NCBI GenBank assembly: GCA_013202935.1
Contig: JABMRG010000126.1
Location: forward strand, 1 to 5,433
DNA: 5,433 nucleotides
DNA from: Candidatus Omnitrophota bacterium
GTDB taxonomy: Bacteria > Omnitrophota > Gorgyraeia > JABMRG01
Reading direction: 5' to 3'
Of this stretch, positions 1 to 5,389 are shown one piece after another; the stretch's first letter is position 1; each line of letters opens with the position of its first letter. The notes beneath the pieces are model-generated. The model searched no databases, was not told the origin of the DNA, and saw nothing but the letters and a program-made list of their open reading frames with translations. The position numbers and the translations under genes are program-made.

Positions 1-340
1 AGTTTATAAAGTCCCAGTGACTTCCTTGGAGCTTGTTCTTTTTCTTAAAAGTCTTATATTCAGGATCTTTTAGAACACTTGAAGCATTCGGGTGTATGCC
101 CTCCCCTACGGCCTTTGATAATCCTGCCTGGTCCGTAATAGTATACTTGTATTTTGAACTACCTATGTTTTCAAATTTACCGTATTTGGCATAGTTTACA
201 ATATACTCTGACCCTTTATCGCTCAGGTTAAAGCTGGGGGTTTCTTCAAGCTTGCTTAGGCCCCTGCCGCAGCCTGTGGTCAGGAGTAGGCAAACGATTA
301 GCGGATAACGGATAGCGTATAGCGAATAGTTATTTCTCAT
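1..340 (-). CDS. Predicted lipoprotein of unknown function (C-terminus off the left edge)
   Basis: This ORF is not closed within the window; 113 codons are visible from the ATG at 340-338. The N-terminus has a short polar start, then a hydrophobic segment (about residues 12-22) ending in LLLTTGC. Cys24 is a plausible but imperfect lipobox cysteine, because Thr rather than Leu sits at -3. Gly at +2 would not signal inner-membrane retention under the Lol rule. The mature part is polar and Lys/Tyr-rich, with motifs KGSEYIVNYAKYGKF (residues 42-56), AVGEGIHPN (77-85) and GSHWDFIN (106-113). I recall similar proteins in Omnitrophota genomes, but cannot name a function. Its start overlaps the end of the upstream gene by 11 nt, so it is probably translationally coupled; a weak AGG lies about 6 nt upstream of the ATG. 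Codons 4-16 consist of a 7-nt tandem repeat (295-329). Being an ORF is well supported; its role is not known. Confidence 0.75.
   Translation of the reverse strand, partial: MRNNYSLYAIRYPLIVCLLLTTGCGRGLSKLEETPSFNLSDKGSEYIVNYAKYGKFENIGSSKYKYTITDQAGLSKAVGEGIHPNASSVLKDPEYKTFKKKNKLQGSHWDFIN
295..329. repeat. Degenerate heptanucleotide tandem array, 5 units
   Basis: Five adjacent 7-nt units lie at 295-301, 302-308, 309-315, 316-322 and 323-329. They fit the plus-strand consensus CGNATAG: the last three fit exactly, and the first two differ by one or two bases. Position 329 is immediately next to the stop codon (330-332) of the upstream minus-strand gene. On the minus strand the array reads without a stop as YSLYAIRYPLIV, a peptide with a 7-residue rhythm that forms the first part of the lipoprotein signal sequence. 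A 7-nt array read in triplets repeats every 21 nt in any frame. Confidence 0.85.
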
Positions 341-965
341 AATAACCTGAGTTTATCTTCTCTATTTCTCCCTGGGATATTTCAGAAGGTTTCCACCACC
401 AACCCCTTGGATCCCAGTATTGTGCGTGATAGAAATCATCTACTACTTTCTGATAGTTCTCTTTGGCCTTACTCCAGTCTCTCTTATGCTTATAAAATTC
501 TCCTTTAATAAAATAACAGACTGCGATATCATTTAAGTTTTGATACTCTCCCTCAGAGCCTGATGCTGCAAAATCTGAAAGTTTTGACTCTTCTTCTTTT
601 GCCTTTTCTTCATAAAGCTCAATACATCTTGCTGTATATATCATTATTGCGTCTTCATCTTTTTTATTGAGTGACTCCCATGATCTTATTGCCAATGCGC
701 TTGATGACTCGTCACTAAAATCATACTTCTTGGTCTCGCGCCTTCCTATGTCAACACCTTCCTGGGTCTTTGGCTTTTCTGTAGGGCCTACGCCTTCTGA
801 TCTACCGGGAGCAGATGATACCCTATCCTTATAATATTCCTTTGCCCCGGGCGGCAGCTCCATCGACATTGCCGATGAAACAACAAAAGTGAAAGTTGTA
901 AGCGCTACAATATGAGTAGCGAGTAGCCAGTAGCCAGTAGCGAGCGATGAGCGACGAATAATCAT
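330..965 (-). CDS. Secreted TPR-like protein of unknown function
   Basis: The product has 211 residues. Residues 1-32 form a signal peptide: basic RR at 4-5, a long hydrophobic stretch 7-29 and a possible signal-peptidase site after VVSSA. Residues 33-85 are a polar, Pro/Gly/Lys-rich linker. Residues 89-122 and about 145-178 look like helical repeats of tetratricopeptide type (WESLNKKDEDAIMIYTARCI; then YFIKGEFYKHKRDWSKAKEN followed by YQKVV). The C-terminus carries an aromatic motif, YWDPRGWWWKPSEI (183-196). I associate this WDP-G-W-WK ending with a small protein family of Omnitrophota, from memory only. The ATG at 965 overlaps the permease stop as ATGA, with a purine-rich AGGGATGG upstream, which indicates translational coupling. 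The export signal and operon position suggest a periplasmic or surface accessory to the transporter. TPR-like folds usually bind proteins or glycans, but no partner is visible. The signal peptide core is encoded by a 7-nt tandem repeat (914-955). Confidence 0.82.
   Translation of the reverse strand: MIIRRSSLATGYWLLATHIVALTTFTFVVSSAMSMELPPGAKEYYKDRVSSAPGRSEGVGPTEKPKTQEGVDIGRRETKKYDFSDESSSALAIRSWESLNKKDEDAIMIYTARCIELYEEKAKEEESKLSDFAASGSEGEYQNLNDIAVCYFIKGEFYKHKRDWSKAKENYQKVVDDFYHAQYWDPRGWWWKPSEISQGEIEKINSGYYEK
914..955. repeat. Degenerate heptanucleotide tandem array, 6 units
   Basis: Six adjacent 7-nt units lie at 914-920, 921-927, 928-934, 935-941, 942-948 and 949-955. The plus-strand units are GAGTAGC twice, CAGTAGC twice, then GAGCGAT and GAGCGAC. 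On the minus strand they code, without stops, for residues 4-18 of the TPR-like protein (RRSSLATGYWLLATH), where SLATGYW and LLATHIV show the 7-residue rhythm. On the plus strand the same array contains in-frame TAG codons, so only one orientation is open. The array starts 10 nt downstream of the ATG. In rotated form it shares the core TAGCGA/TAGCCA with the array at 295-329. Confidence 0.87.
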
Positions 966-1846
966 CCCTTTGCCATCCCTGCTGTTATACCAGTTATAAT
1001 CTGTCTCTGCATAAATAGATATACCAGTATTATAGGTATTACGGTTATTGTGATGCCTGACATAAGAAGCGGGTACTGTGTCATATGCGCCCCCTGAAAA
1101 ACCATAAGCCCCCTCTGTAGAGGCATAAGGCTCTTGTCTGTCAGAATAAGCATGGCTAATAGATACTCATTCCAGACATAAAGAACGTTGATAATAACAA
1201 TAACAGCTATTGCCGGTTTTGCTAATGGAAGGGCTATGTGCCAGTAGACACCGAATTTTCCGCAGCCATCAATGCGTGCTGAGTCCTCCAGGTCCTTAGG
1301 GATCTTATCGAAAAATGTTTTAAGCATAAATATTCCCAGAGATAGCCCCTGGTTTATCTGTGGAAGTATATAGCCTAAACGCTTTATGACATTATCGAGC
1401 AGGTCAACTCCAGTACCTGGGTTGATAAAACCTAAATTTATTAATATCGCATATAATGCAACAAATGCCCCTGGTATAGGTATCATCATAGCTGCCAGGA
1501 AAGCATAGAATATGATATTCTTCCCAGGCATACGTAATCTCGATATTCCATATGCAGCCATTGAGGTAAATATGACAATACATACTACTGTAACAGCTGT
1601 ATAGAATACACTATTGAAGAAATAGACTCCAAACTCACCTTTTGTCCATGCTATATAGTAGTTCTCCCAGTGGGGATTCTTAGGAAAGAGGCTCATATCT
1701 GAAAAAACGGTAGACTGCGTCTTCAGTGATGAACCGAACATCCACAAAAGCGGAAATATGCAGGTAGCTGCGACACCCACCAGAAACATCTGTAAGAACA
1801 TAGATGAGAATATCTTCTTTACCCTATAATATATCGGATTCTCCAT
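962..1846 (-). CDS. ABC sugar transporter permease, MalG/UgpE type
   Basis: The product is a 294-residue inner-membrane permease, one of two channel subunits of a carbohydrate ABC importer (CUT1 type). Hydrophobic segments lie near residues 17-38, 76-101, 109-137, 158-178, 212-235 and 259-279, giving the usual six-helix layout. The cytoplasmic coupling loop for the ATPase is at about 185-211 (LEDSARIDGCGKFGVYWHIA followed by LPLAKP); the classic EAA is degenerate here (DSA), but ARIDG and LP are kept. VWNEYLLAML at 224-233 and the C-terminal QRQIITGITAGMAKG are hallmarks of the MalG half. It begins 9 nt after the MalF-type gene, with a weak TAGG ribosome binding site, and its stop overlaps the next gene as ATGA. 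Length is normal for the family. The substrate cannot be read from sequence; an oligosaccharide is likely. Confidence 0.95.
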   Translation of the reverse strand: MENPIYYRVKKIFSSMFLQMFLVGVAATCIFPLLWMFGSSLKTQSTVFSDMSLFPKNPHWENYYIAWTKGEFGVYFFNSVFYTAVTVVCIVIFTSMAAYGISRLRMPGKNIIFYAFLAAMMIPIPGAFVALYAILINLGFINPGTGVDLLDNVIKRLGYILPQINQGLSLGIFMLKTFFDKIPKDLEDSARIDGCGKFGVYWHIALPLAKPAIAVIVIINVLYVWNEYLLAMLILTDKSLMPLQRGLMVFQGAHMTQYPLLMSGITITVIPIILVYLFMQRQIITGITAGMAKG

Positions 1847-1855
1847 CTTAGCCTA

Positions 1856-2749
1856 TTATTCCTGTTTTACAAGCTGTGACACCTTTATATGTACTATTGA
1901 GACAACAAATAGTATCAGCCCGAATACAATACCCATAGCAGACGCATATCCAAATCGGGATGAACCTCTTAAGGCTGCCAGCATCCTTGTTATAGGCACC
2001 TCTGTATGAAAGTGAGGGCCCCCTTGAGTAGTAGCAATTATAATATCGTATATCTGCATTGTGCCCAGAATAGTCAATATTATAACAATAACAAATACAG
2101 GTACCATTAATGGTATAGTCACTCTCTTAAAACTCTCCCATGCATTGGCACCATCGATTCTTGCTGCTTCATAAAGTTCTCTGGGTATAGACTGTAGCCC
2201 TGCAAGAAGTATTATAAAACCCCATCCAAAACCGCGCCAGCAGTGTATAATAGCAACGCAGATAAGGGCAGTTTTGGGTTCTGAAAGCCAAGCGCGTGCA
2301 AGGTGTCCTAATCCGATCCGGGTAAGCCAGTAATTTAGGAGGCCATAATCAAAGGGATTGAATATCCAGTTCCATATAAGACCGACGACTATACCTGCCA
2401 GGACCGGTGGGAGAAAATATATCATGCGGTATGCCCTGGCTGCCCTTATACCTTTATCGCAGGCAAGGGCAAGTGCAAGGGCAAGTGCGTTCTGGAATGT
2501 GAGTGCTATTAATGTAATAAATCCTGCCTGACGCATAGACTGCCACCAGGATAAATCGCGTAAAAGATCTCTGAAGTGTCTGAACTTAACAAATACAGCC
2601 TGATTCCATGGCAGGATACCATCCCACTCAAAAACTGACAGCTGGAATAGTTTAAGGAAGGGGTATAACCAGAAGAGAGCAAACAACGCAACCGCTGGTA
2701 AGATAAAGATATAGTTTGTCGCTATATGCCTTACTTCTGCTTTATTCAT
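1856..2749 (-). CDS. ABC sugar transporter permease, MalF/UgpA type
   Basis: The product is a 297-residue inner-membrane permease and partner of the MalG-type subunit. Hydrophobic segments lie near residues 12-36, 76-97, 108-131, 161-184, 213-232 and 269-290. The EAA coupling loop is well conserved at 191-217 (ELYEAARIDGANAWESFKRV then TIPLMVP). ATTQGGP at 239-245 is typical of this half of CUT1 importers. The protein is compact and lacks the large extra periplasmic domain of E. coli MalF, so it is closer to UgpA/LacF-like members. The ATG at 2749 lies 12 nt after the solute-binding protein stop. The gap is T-rich with no visible Shine-Dalgarno, so translation may depend on coupling to the upstream gene. 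Residues 88-96 (ALALALALA) are encoded by a short in-frame DNA repeat. Confidence 0.95.
   Translation of the reverse strand: MNKAEVRHIATNYIFILPAVALFALFWLYPFLKLFQLSVFEWDGILPWNQAVFVKFRHFRDLLRDLSWWQSMRQAGFITLIALTFQNALALALALACDKGIRAARAYRMIYFLPPVLAGIVVGLIWNWIFNPFDYGLLNYWLTRIGLGHLARAWLSEPKTALICVAIIHCWRGFGWGFIILLAGLQSIPRELYEAARIDGANAWESFKRVTIPLMVPVFVIVIILTILGTMQIYDIIIATTQGGPHFHTEVPITRMLAALRGSSRFGYASAMGIVFGLILFVVSIVHIKVSQLVKQE
2463..2488. repeat. Two exact 12-bp tandem copies inside the MalF-type gene
   Basis: The 12-mer GCAAGGGCAAGT occurs at 2463-2474 and again at 2475-2486. Each copy is itself a pair of near-identical 6-mers (GCAAGG, GCAAGT). It stays in frame and encodes the Ala-Leu alternation in the second membrane helix of the permease. 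Low complexity of a membrane helix can explain it, but the exact nucleotide identity suggests recent slippage. Confidence 0.7.
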
Positions 2750-2761
2750 AAAAAACCAGAA

Positions 2762-4048
2762 TTAGAGTCTCTCTTTTAAGGCCTGGACTTCAGAGGCAAC
2801 TTCTTCAGGAGTCTTCTCTCCGATTATTATAGCCTGTATACCCTTACTGAACATCTCTGTGACCTGCGGTTTTTCCACCACAGGCAGGTTATTCCAATGA
2901 TAAGTACCATCCATATCATCTGCAAAATGCGATAGAATAGGTGGAATAACAGAGAGGCTTTCTTTATTAGCAGGCAGGTTACGTGTCTCTTTTGCAAGGT
3001 ATGCCTGCTGGTTTTTAGAAGTAAACCACCTTAAAAACTCTATAGCCTTTTCCCTATTAGAACTTTTGTTATTTACCATAAAACTGCCACCTGGGCCACC
3101 TAAGACCCTCATAGGATACTTACTAGAATATGCAGGTGGAAGCATAACCCCGTAATCCAGGTTGGGATTCATGCCATAGTATACATTGACACCCCACGAA
3201 CCATTAAATCCAAATGCCGCGCGCTCATTTGCAAAGGCCTGCTCTGCGACCTTATTTACCATAGTAACGATACCGCTTGCTAAGAGGTTATTGTCCCTCA
3301 TATCCTCAAACAGCCTAAATACTGTTACCCAGTCCGGGTCTGTATATGGAACATCTCCTCTTAATGTAGCAATAACCTTATCTTCGCCCATTATGTTGAA
3401 GGCATAGTCATATGCAAAACAGCCGATCAACCATATCTCGCCCCATCCGCTTACCATTCCCCTGATGCCTGCTGCCTTTAATTTATTTCCCGCCTCTAAA
3501 AACTCTTCCCAGGTAGCTGGAGGATTCTCAGGATCAAGTCCTGCTTTTTTAAAAAGAGACTTATTATAGAGCATCTGGATATTCATAACATCTAATGGTG
3601 CGCCATATATGCCTGGCGTTACACCAAATTCATTACCTGACTCAAATATATTTACCTCAAGCGCCTTTATAAAGAACGCATCTTTCCACTCATTATTATT
3701 CTGTTCCATATATGAAGTCAAATTTGCAACATGGCCAGCCTTGATAAATGATGAAAAGTCCTTCTTCTCTGCCAGTATGCCGTATATGTCCGGAAGTGTG
3801 TCTGTCTGGGCTGCGGCCCTTACTTTTTGAGAATAGATATCTGAGGGAGCATAAAGTTCAAATACAACATCTACGCCTGTCTTTTCCTTATACATCTTGG
3901 CCAGCTCCAAAAATGTATCCTGTCTATCTGTAAGCCAATGCCAGACAACAACCTTTTTGGAACTTTCAACGGTAGAGGCCTGTTTAGAAGCACAACCGGA
4001 AAGACCTATAAGAAAAACCACAAAAATAGATAATAAAGTCTTTCTCAT
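2762..4048 (-). CDS. Extracellular sugar-binding lipoprotein of ABC transporter (SBP family 1)
   Basis: The product is a 428-residue substrate-capture protein of the importer. The chosen ATG at 4048 puts a clean lipoprotein signal at the N-terminus: MRK, a hydrophobic core, and lipobox LSGC with Cys19; Ala at +2 is not an inner-membrane retention signal. A purine-rich AAAAGG lies about 5 nt upstream. A GTG at 4081 would add 11 polar residues before the signal and is less likely. The mature part starts with the first beta strand VVVWHW (33-38), then the amphipathic helix of SBP_bac_1 proteins, TLPDIYGI (84-91), and the hallmark block MLYNKSLFKKAGL...PATWEEF (159-183). Later segments FGFNGSWG, GGPGGSFMVNN and AIEFLRWFTS fit the second lobe and hinge. 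Trp and Tyr residues are plentiful, as expected for sugar stacking. It lies just upstream of the two permeases and is the first gene of the transport set. Confidence 0.94.
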   Translation of the reverse strand: MRKTLLSIFVVFLIGLSGCASKQASTVESSKKVVVWHWLTDRQDTFLELAKMYKEKTGVDVVFELYAPSDIYSQKVRAAAQTDTLPDIYGILAEKKDFSSFIKAGHVANLTSYMEQNNNEWKDAFFIKALEVNIFESGNEFGVTPGIYGAPLDVMNIQMLYNKSLFKKAGLDPENPPATWEEFLEAGNKLKAAGIRGMVSGWGEIWLIGCFAYDYAFNIMGEDKVIATLRGDVPYTDPDWVTVFRLFEDMRDNNLLASGIVTMVNKVAEQAFANERAAFGFNGSWGVNVYYGMNPNLDYGVMLPPAYSSKYPMRVLGGPGGSFMVNNKSSNREKAIEFLRWFTSKNQQAYLAKETRNLPANKESLSVIPPILSHFADDMDGTYHWNNLPVVEKPQVTEMFSKGIQAIIIGEKTPEEVASEVQALKERL

Positions 4049-4097
4049 CCTTGCCTTTTCTCGTGTTGGGGGTAGACCCACGTTATGTTAACTATGG

Positions 4098-4153
4098 AAA
4101 GAGGGGTCAGACTCTTAGCTTTTAGTTTAGTTCAAGTAAGGGGATCTGGCTCC
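4098..4153. repeat. Pair of diverged GGGG-type motifs, REP-like (tentative)
   Basis: The gap between the glycosidase and the binding protein holds GGGGTCAGACTC at 4103-4114 and GGGGATCTGGCTC at 4140-4152. These two same-direction copies start 37 nt apart, and allowing one gap they match at about 10 of 12 positions. The first is flanked by AAGAG (4099-4103) and CTCTT (4112-4116), which can pair as a 5-bp stem over an 8-nt loop. Motifs of the form GGGGTCAGAC are familiar to me from repetitive intergenic elements in environmental bacterial genomes, some near REP-associated transposases; no transposase is present here. This could be a decayed mobile repeat or a weak attenuator. Nothing else is recognisable in this 110-nt gap. 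Confidence 0.35.
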
Positions 4154-4158
4154 AGCAA

Positions 4159-5343
4159 TTATCGCCAGTCACAGACGGGTCCTTTATCCTCTGCTTCCCA
4201 GACCTCTTTTAAGGTATGATAGGCCTTCTTCACAACCCTCTTATTTATACCGTCTTCCTTCTCAGGCTCTTGAGAGACAATACCAAACCATTCTTCGTTC
4301 ATATTCAGGCCGTTTTTGGCTTCAATATCGAAGTAGTATGAGCCGTTTGACCAGCCTGCTTCTGTATTATGTATAGGCCAACTCTTTGGATCGTCCTGAT
4401 TATGCTTCCACCATTCATCGTTCCACTCAAATATACACCCACCCAGAGAGTTACCTTCACCCTTGTTCTCATATGTATTGTACTCAACCTCACACCATAG
4501 GGTCTTCAGGAAGAACGCCTGATTATCTTCATCAGGTGCCTCTGTTTTCGCATTGTAGGAGTCACAGCCAAACTCTATCATAATAGCAGGCTTTCCATAG
4601 CGTGATTTCAGTTGGCGGAAAAGGTTGCCAAAAGACTTTCCCCTGTAAATAAGAATACCCACAAAATCAAAATCTTGGGCATACTCCTTTGCAACCTCTA
4701 TGCTCCCAAGTTCACCATTGCCAAAACCTACCGGCCTTGAAGGGTCTACCTTTTTTACAATCTGCGCAAGCTCATTTAAGAAGCTATAATATATTTTTGC
4801 CTTGGCAAGTTTTCTGTCGCGGGCATTGCTTATGGCATCAAGTTCAGGCGTAGACCATGGGTTGACTCTGCCATCAAATGAATAATTGGCCTCATTGCCA
4901 AGCACCCATGCGATTATGCCAGGCTGGTTCTTATACATCTTTACCATCTGATAGATTTCTCTCTTTATCTTTTGTTGAAAATGAGGGTCTGCATAATTTG
5001 CATGTGGAAAATCCCAGAATCCAAGGCCATGGCCCATAATTGTCCGTATACCATACTGGTTATATAGATCGGACACTACAGTCGAGACTTGGGAAGGTTT
5101 GCCACCTGGCTCATAGAACCTTACTGTATTTATACCGGCATCCTTCATAAGTTTTCCATCTGCAAGCCAAGGTTTTGCCGGGTCTCCCCACCAGTTATAT
5201 AGGTAGCTCTCGCCTAGAGGAACAGGATTGTAGCAGACACCTCTTACTATGAAAGGCTTTCCATTTGTAAGAAGTACATAGTTATTACTTGTATTAAGAT
5301 ATATATCTGTGCCTTGGGGAGTTGAGAATTTGGTAACTTCAAT
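4159..5343 (-). CDS. GH2/clan GH-A-like glycoside hydrolase, 5' end missing or without normal start
   Basis: The frame is open for 394 codons, from directly after a TAA at 5346-5344 down to the TAA at 4161-4159. It encodes a TIM-barrel glycosidase of the GH2 C-terminal-domain type, a retaining enzyme. Residues are numbered from codon 5343. The entry motif NGKPFIVRGVCYNP (27-40) and AGINTVRFY (69-77) form the first barrel strands. WVLGNE (146-151) carries the likely acid/base Glu151. IMIEFG (254-259) carries the likely nucleophile Glu257. FEWNDEWWK lies further on, in the C-terminal third. The first ATG is at 5148 (residue 66) and would delete the family motif at 27-40, so it is unlikely to be the true start. 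No ATG, GTG or TTG precedes it in frame, and no signal peptide is visible. The beta-sandwich domains of classical GH2 enzymes are absent. Substrate is unknown. It may be a truncated gene, a frameshift or an assembly break; homology is confident, an intact gene is not. Confidence 0.82.
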   Translation of the reverse strand: MEVTKFSTPQGTDIYLNTSNNYVLLTNGKPFIVRGVCYNPVPLGESYLYNWWGDPAKPWLADGKLMKDAGINTVRFYEPGGKPSQVSTVVSDLYNQYGIRTIMGHGLGFWDFPHANYADPHFQQKIKREIYQMVKMYKNQPGIIAWVLGNEANYSFDGRVNPWSTPELDAISNARDRKLAKAKIYYSFLNELAQIVKKVDPSRPVGFGNGELGSIEVAKEYAQDFDFVGILIYRGKSFGNLFRQLKSRYGKPAIMIEFGCDSYNAKTEAPDEDNQAFFLKTLWCEVEYNTYENKGEGNSLGGCIFEWNDEWWKHNQDDPKSWPIHNTEAGWSNGSYYFDIEAKNGLNMNEEWFGIVSQEPEKEDGINKRVVKKAYHTLKEVWEAEDKGPVCDWR

Positions 5344-5350
5344 TTATGGA
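5322..5350 (+). promoter_or_regulatory. Candidate sigma-70 promoter for serS (weak)
   Basis: TTGAGA at 5322-5327 matches 5 of 6 bases of the -35 consensus. It is followed by a 17-nt spacer and TATGGA at 5345-5350, which matches only the first three bases of the -10 box. It would start transcription about 30-35 nt before the serS ATG. It overlaps the first codons of the glycosidase frame on the other strand. This is an inference from spacing and one good box only. Confidence 0.25.
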
Positions 5351-5376
5351 GACCTTAAACATTAGGCAAAACTTGT

Positions 5377-5383
5377 AGAAGGA
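5377..5383 (+). promoter_or_regulatory. Ribosome binding site of serS
   Basis: AGAAGGA ends 6 nt before the ATG at 5390, close to ideal Shine-Dalgarno sequence and spacing. It supports the start chosen for the partial serS and is the clearest ribosome binding site in the window. Confidence 0.75.
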
Positions 5384-5389
5384 AAACCT

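Noticed and set aside
295..955. CRISPR array or minisatellite with spacers
   Set aside because: The units are 7 nt, directly adjacent and inside coding frames; there are no spacers and no repeats of 25-40 nt.
945..965. Twin-arginine (Tat) export signal in the TPR-like protein
   Set aside because: RR is followed by SSLAT with no hydrophobic residue right after the pair and no Lys, and the Arg codons fall at the edge of the heptamer array; an ordinary Sec signal fits better.
4049..4081. GTG start at 4081 for the solute-binding protein
   Set aside because: It would place 11 polar residues before an otherwise perfect lipoprotein signal, while the ATG at 4048 has a purine-rich AAAAGG at suitable distance.
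4068..4081. Hairpin TGGG/CCCA just upstream of the binding-protein start
   Set aside because: Only four base pairs with a six-base loop and no T-run; too weak to call a terminator or attenuator.
3186..4091. Plus-strand open frames across the binding-protein gene, and similar short frames at 2509-2691 and 4305-4583
   Set aside because: They lie opposite or out of frame within strongly supported genes, have no recognisable domains and no convincing ribosome binding sites.
4085..4112. Sigma-70 promoter for the transport operon (CTGACC, 17 nt, CATAAC on the minus strand)
   Set aside because: Both boxes match only 4 of 6 bases and the -35 falls inside the repeat-like motif; not distinguishable from chance.
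5146..5148. ATG at 5148 as the glycosidase start
   Set aside because: Sixty-five upstream in-frame codons contain recognisable family sequence (NGKPFIVRGVCYNP), so this Met is internal to the barrel.
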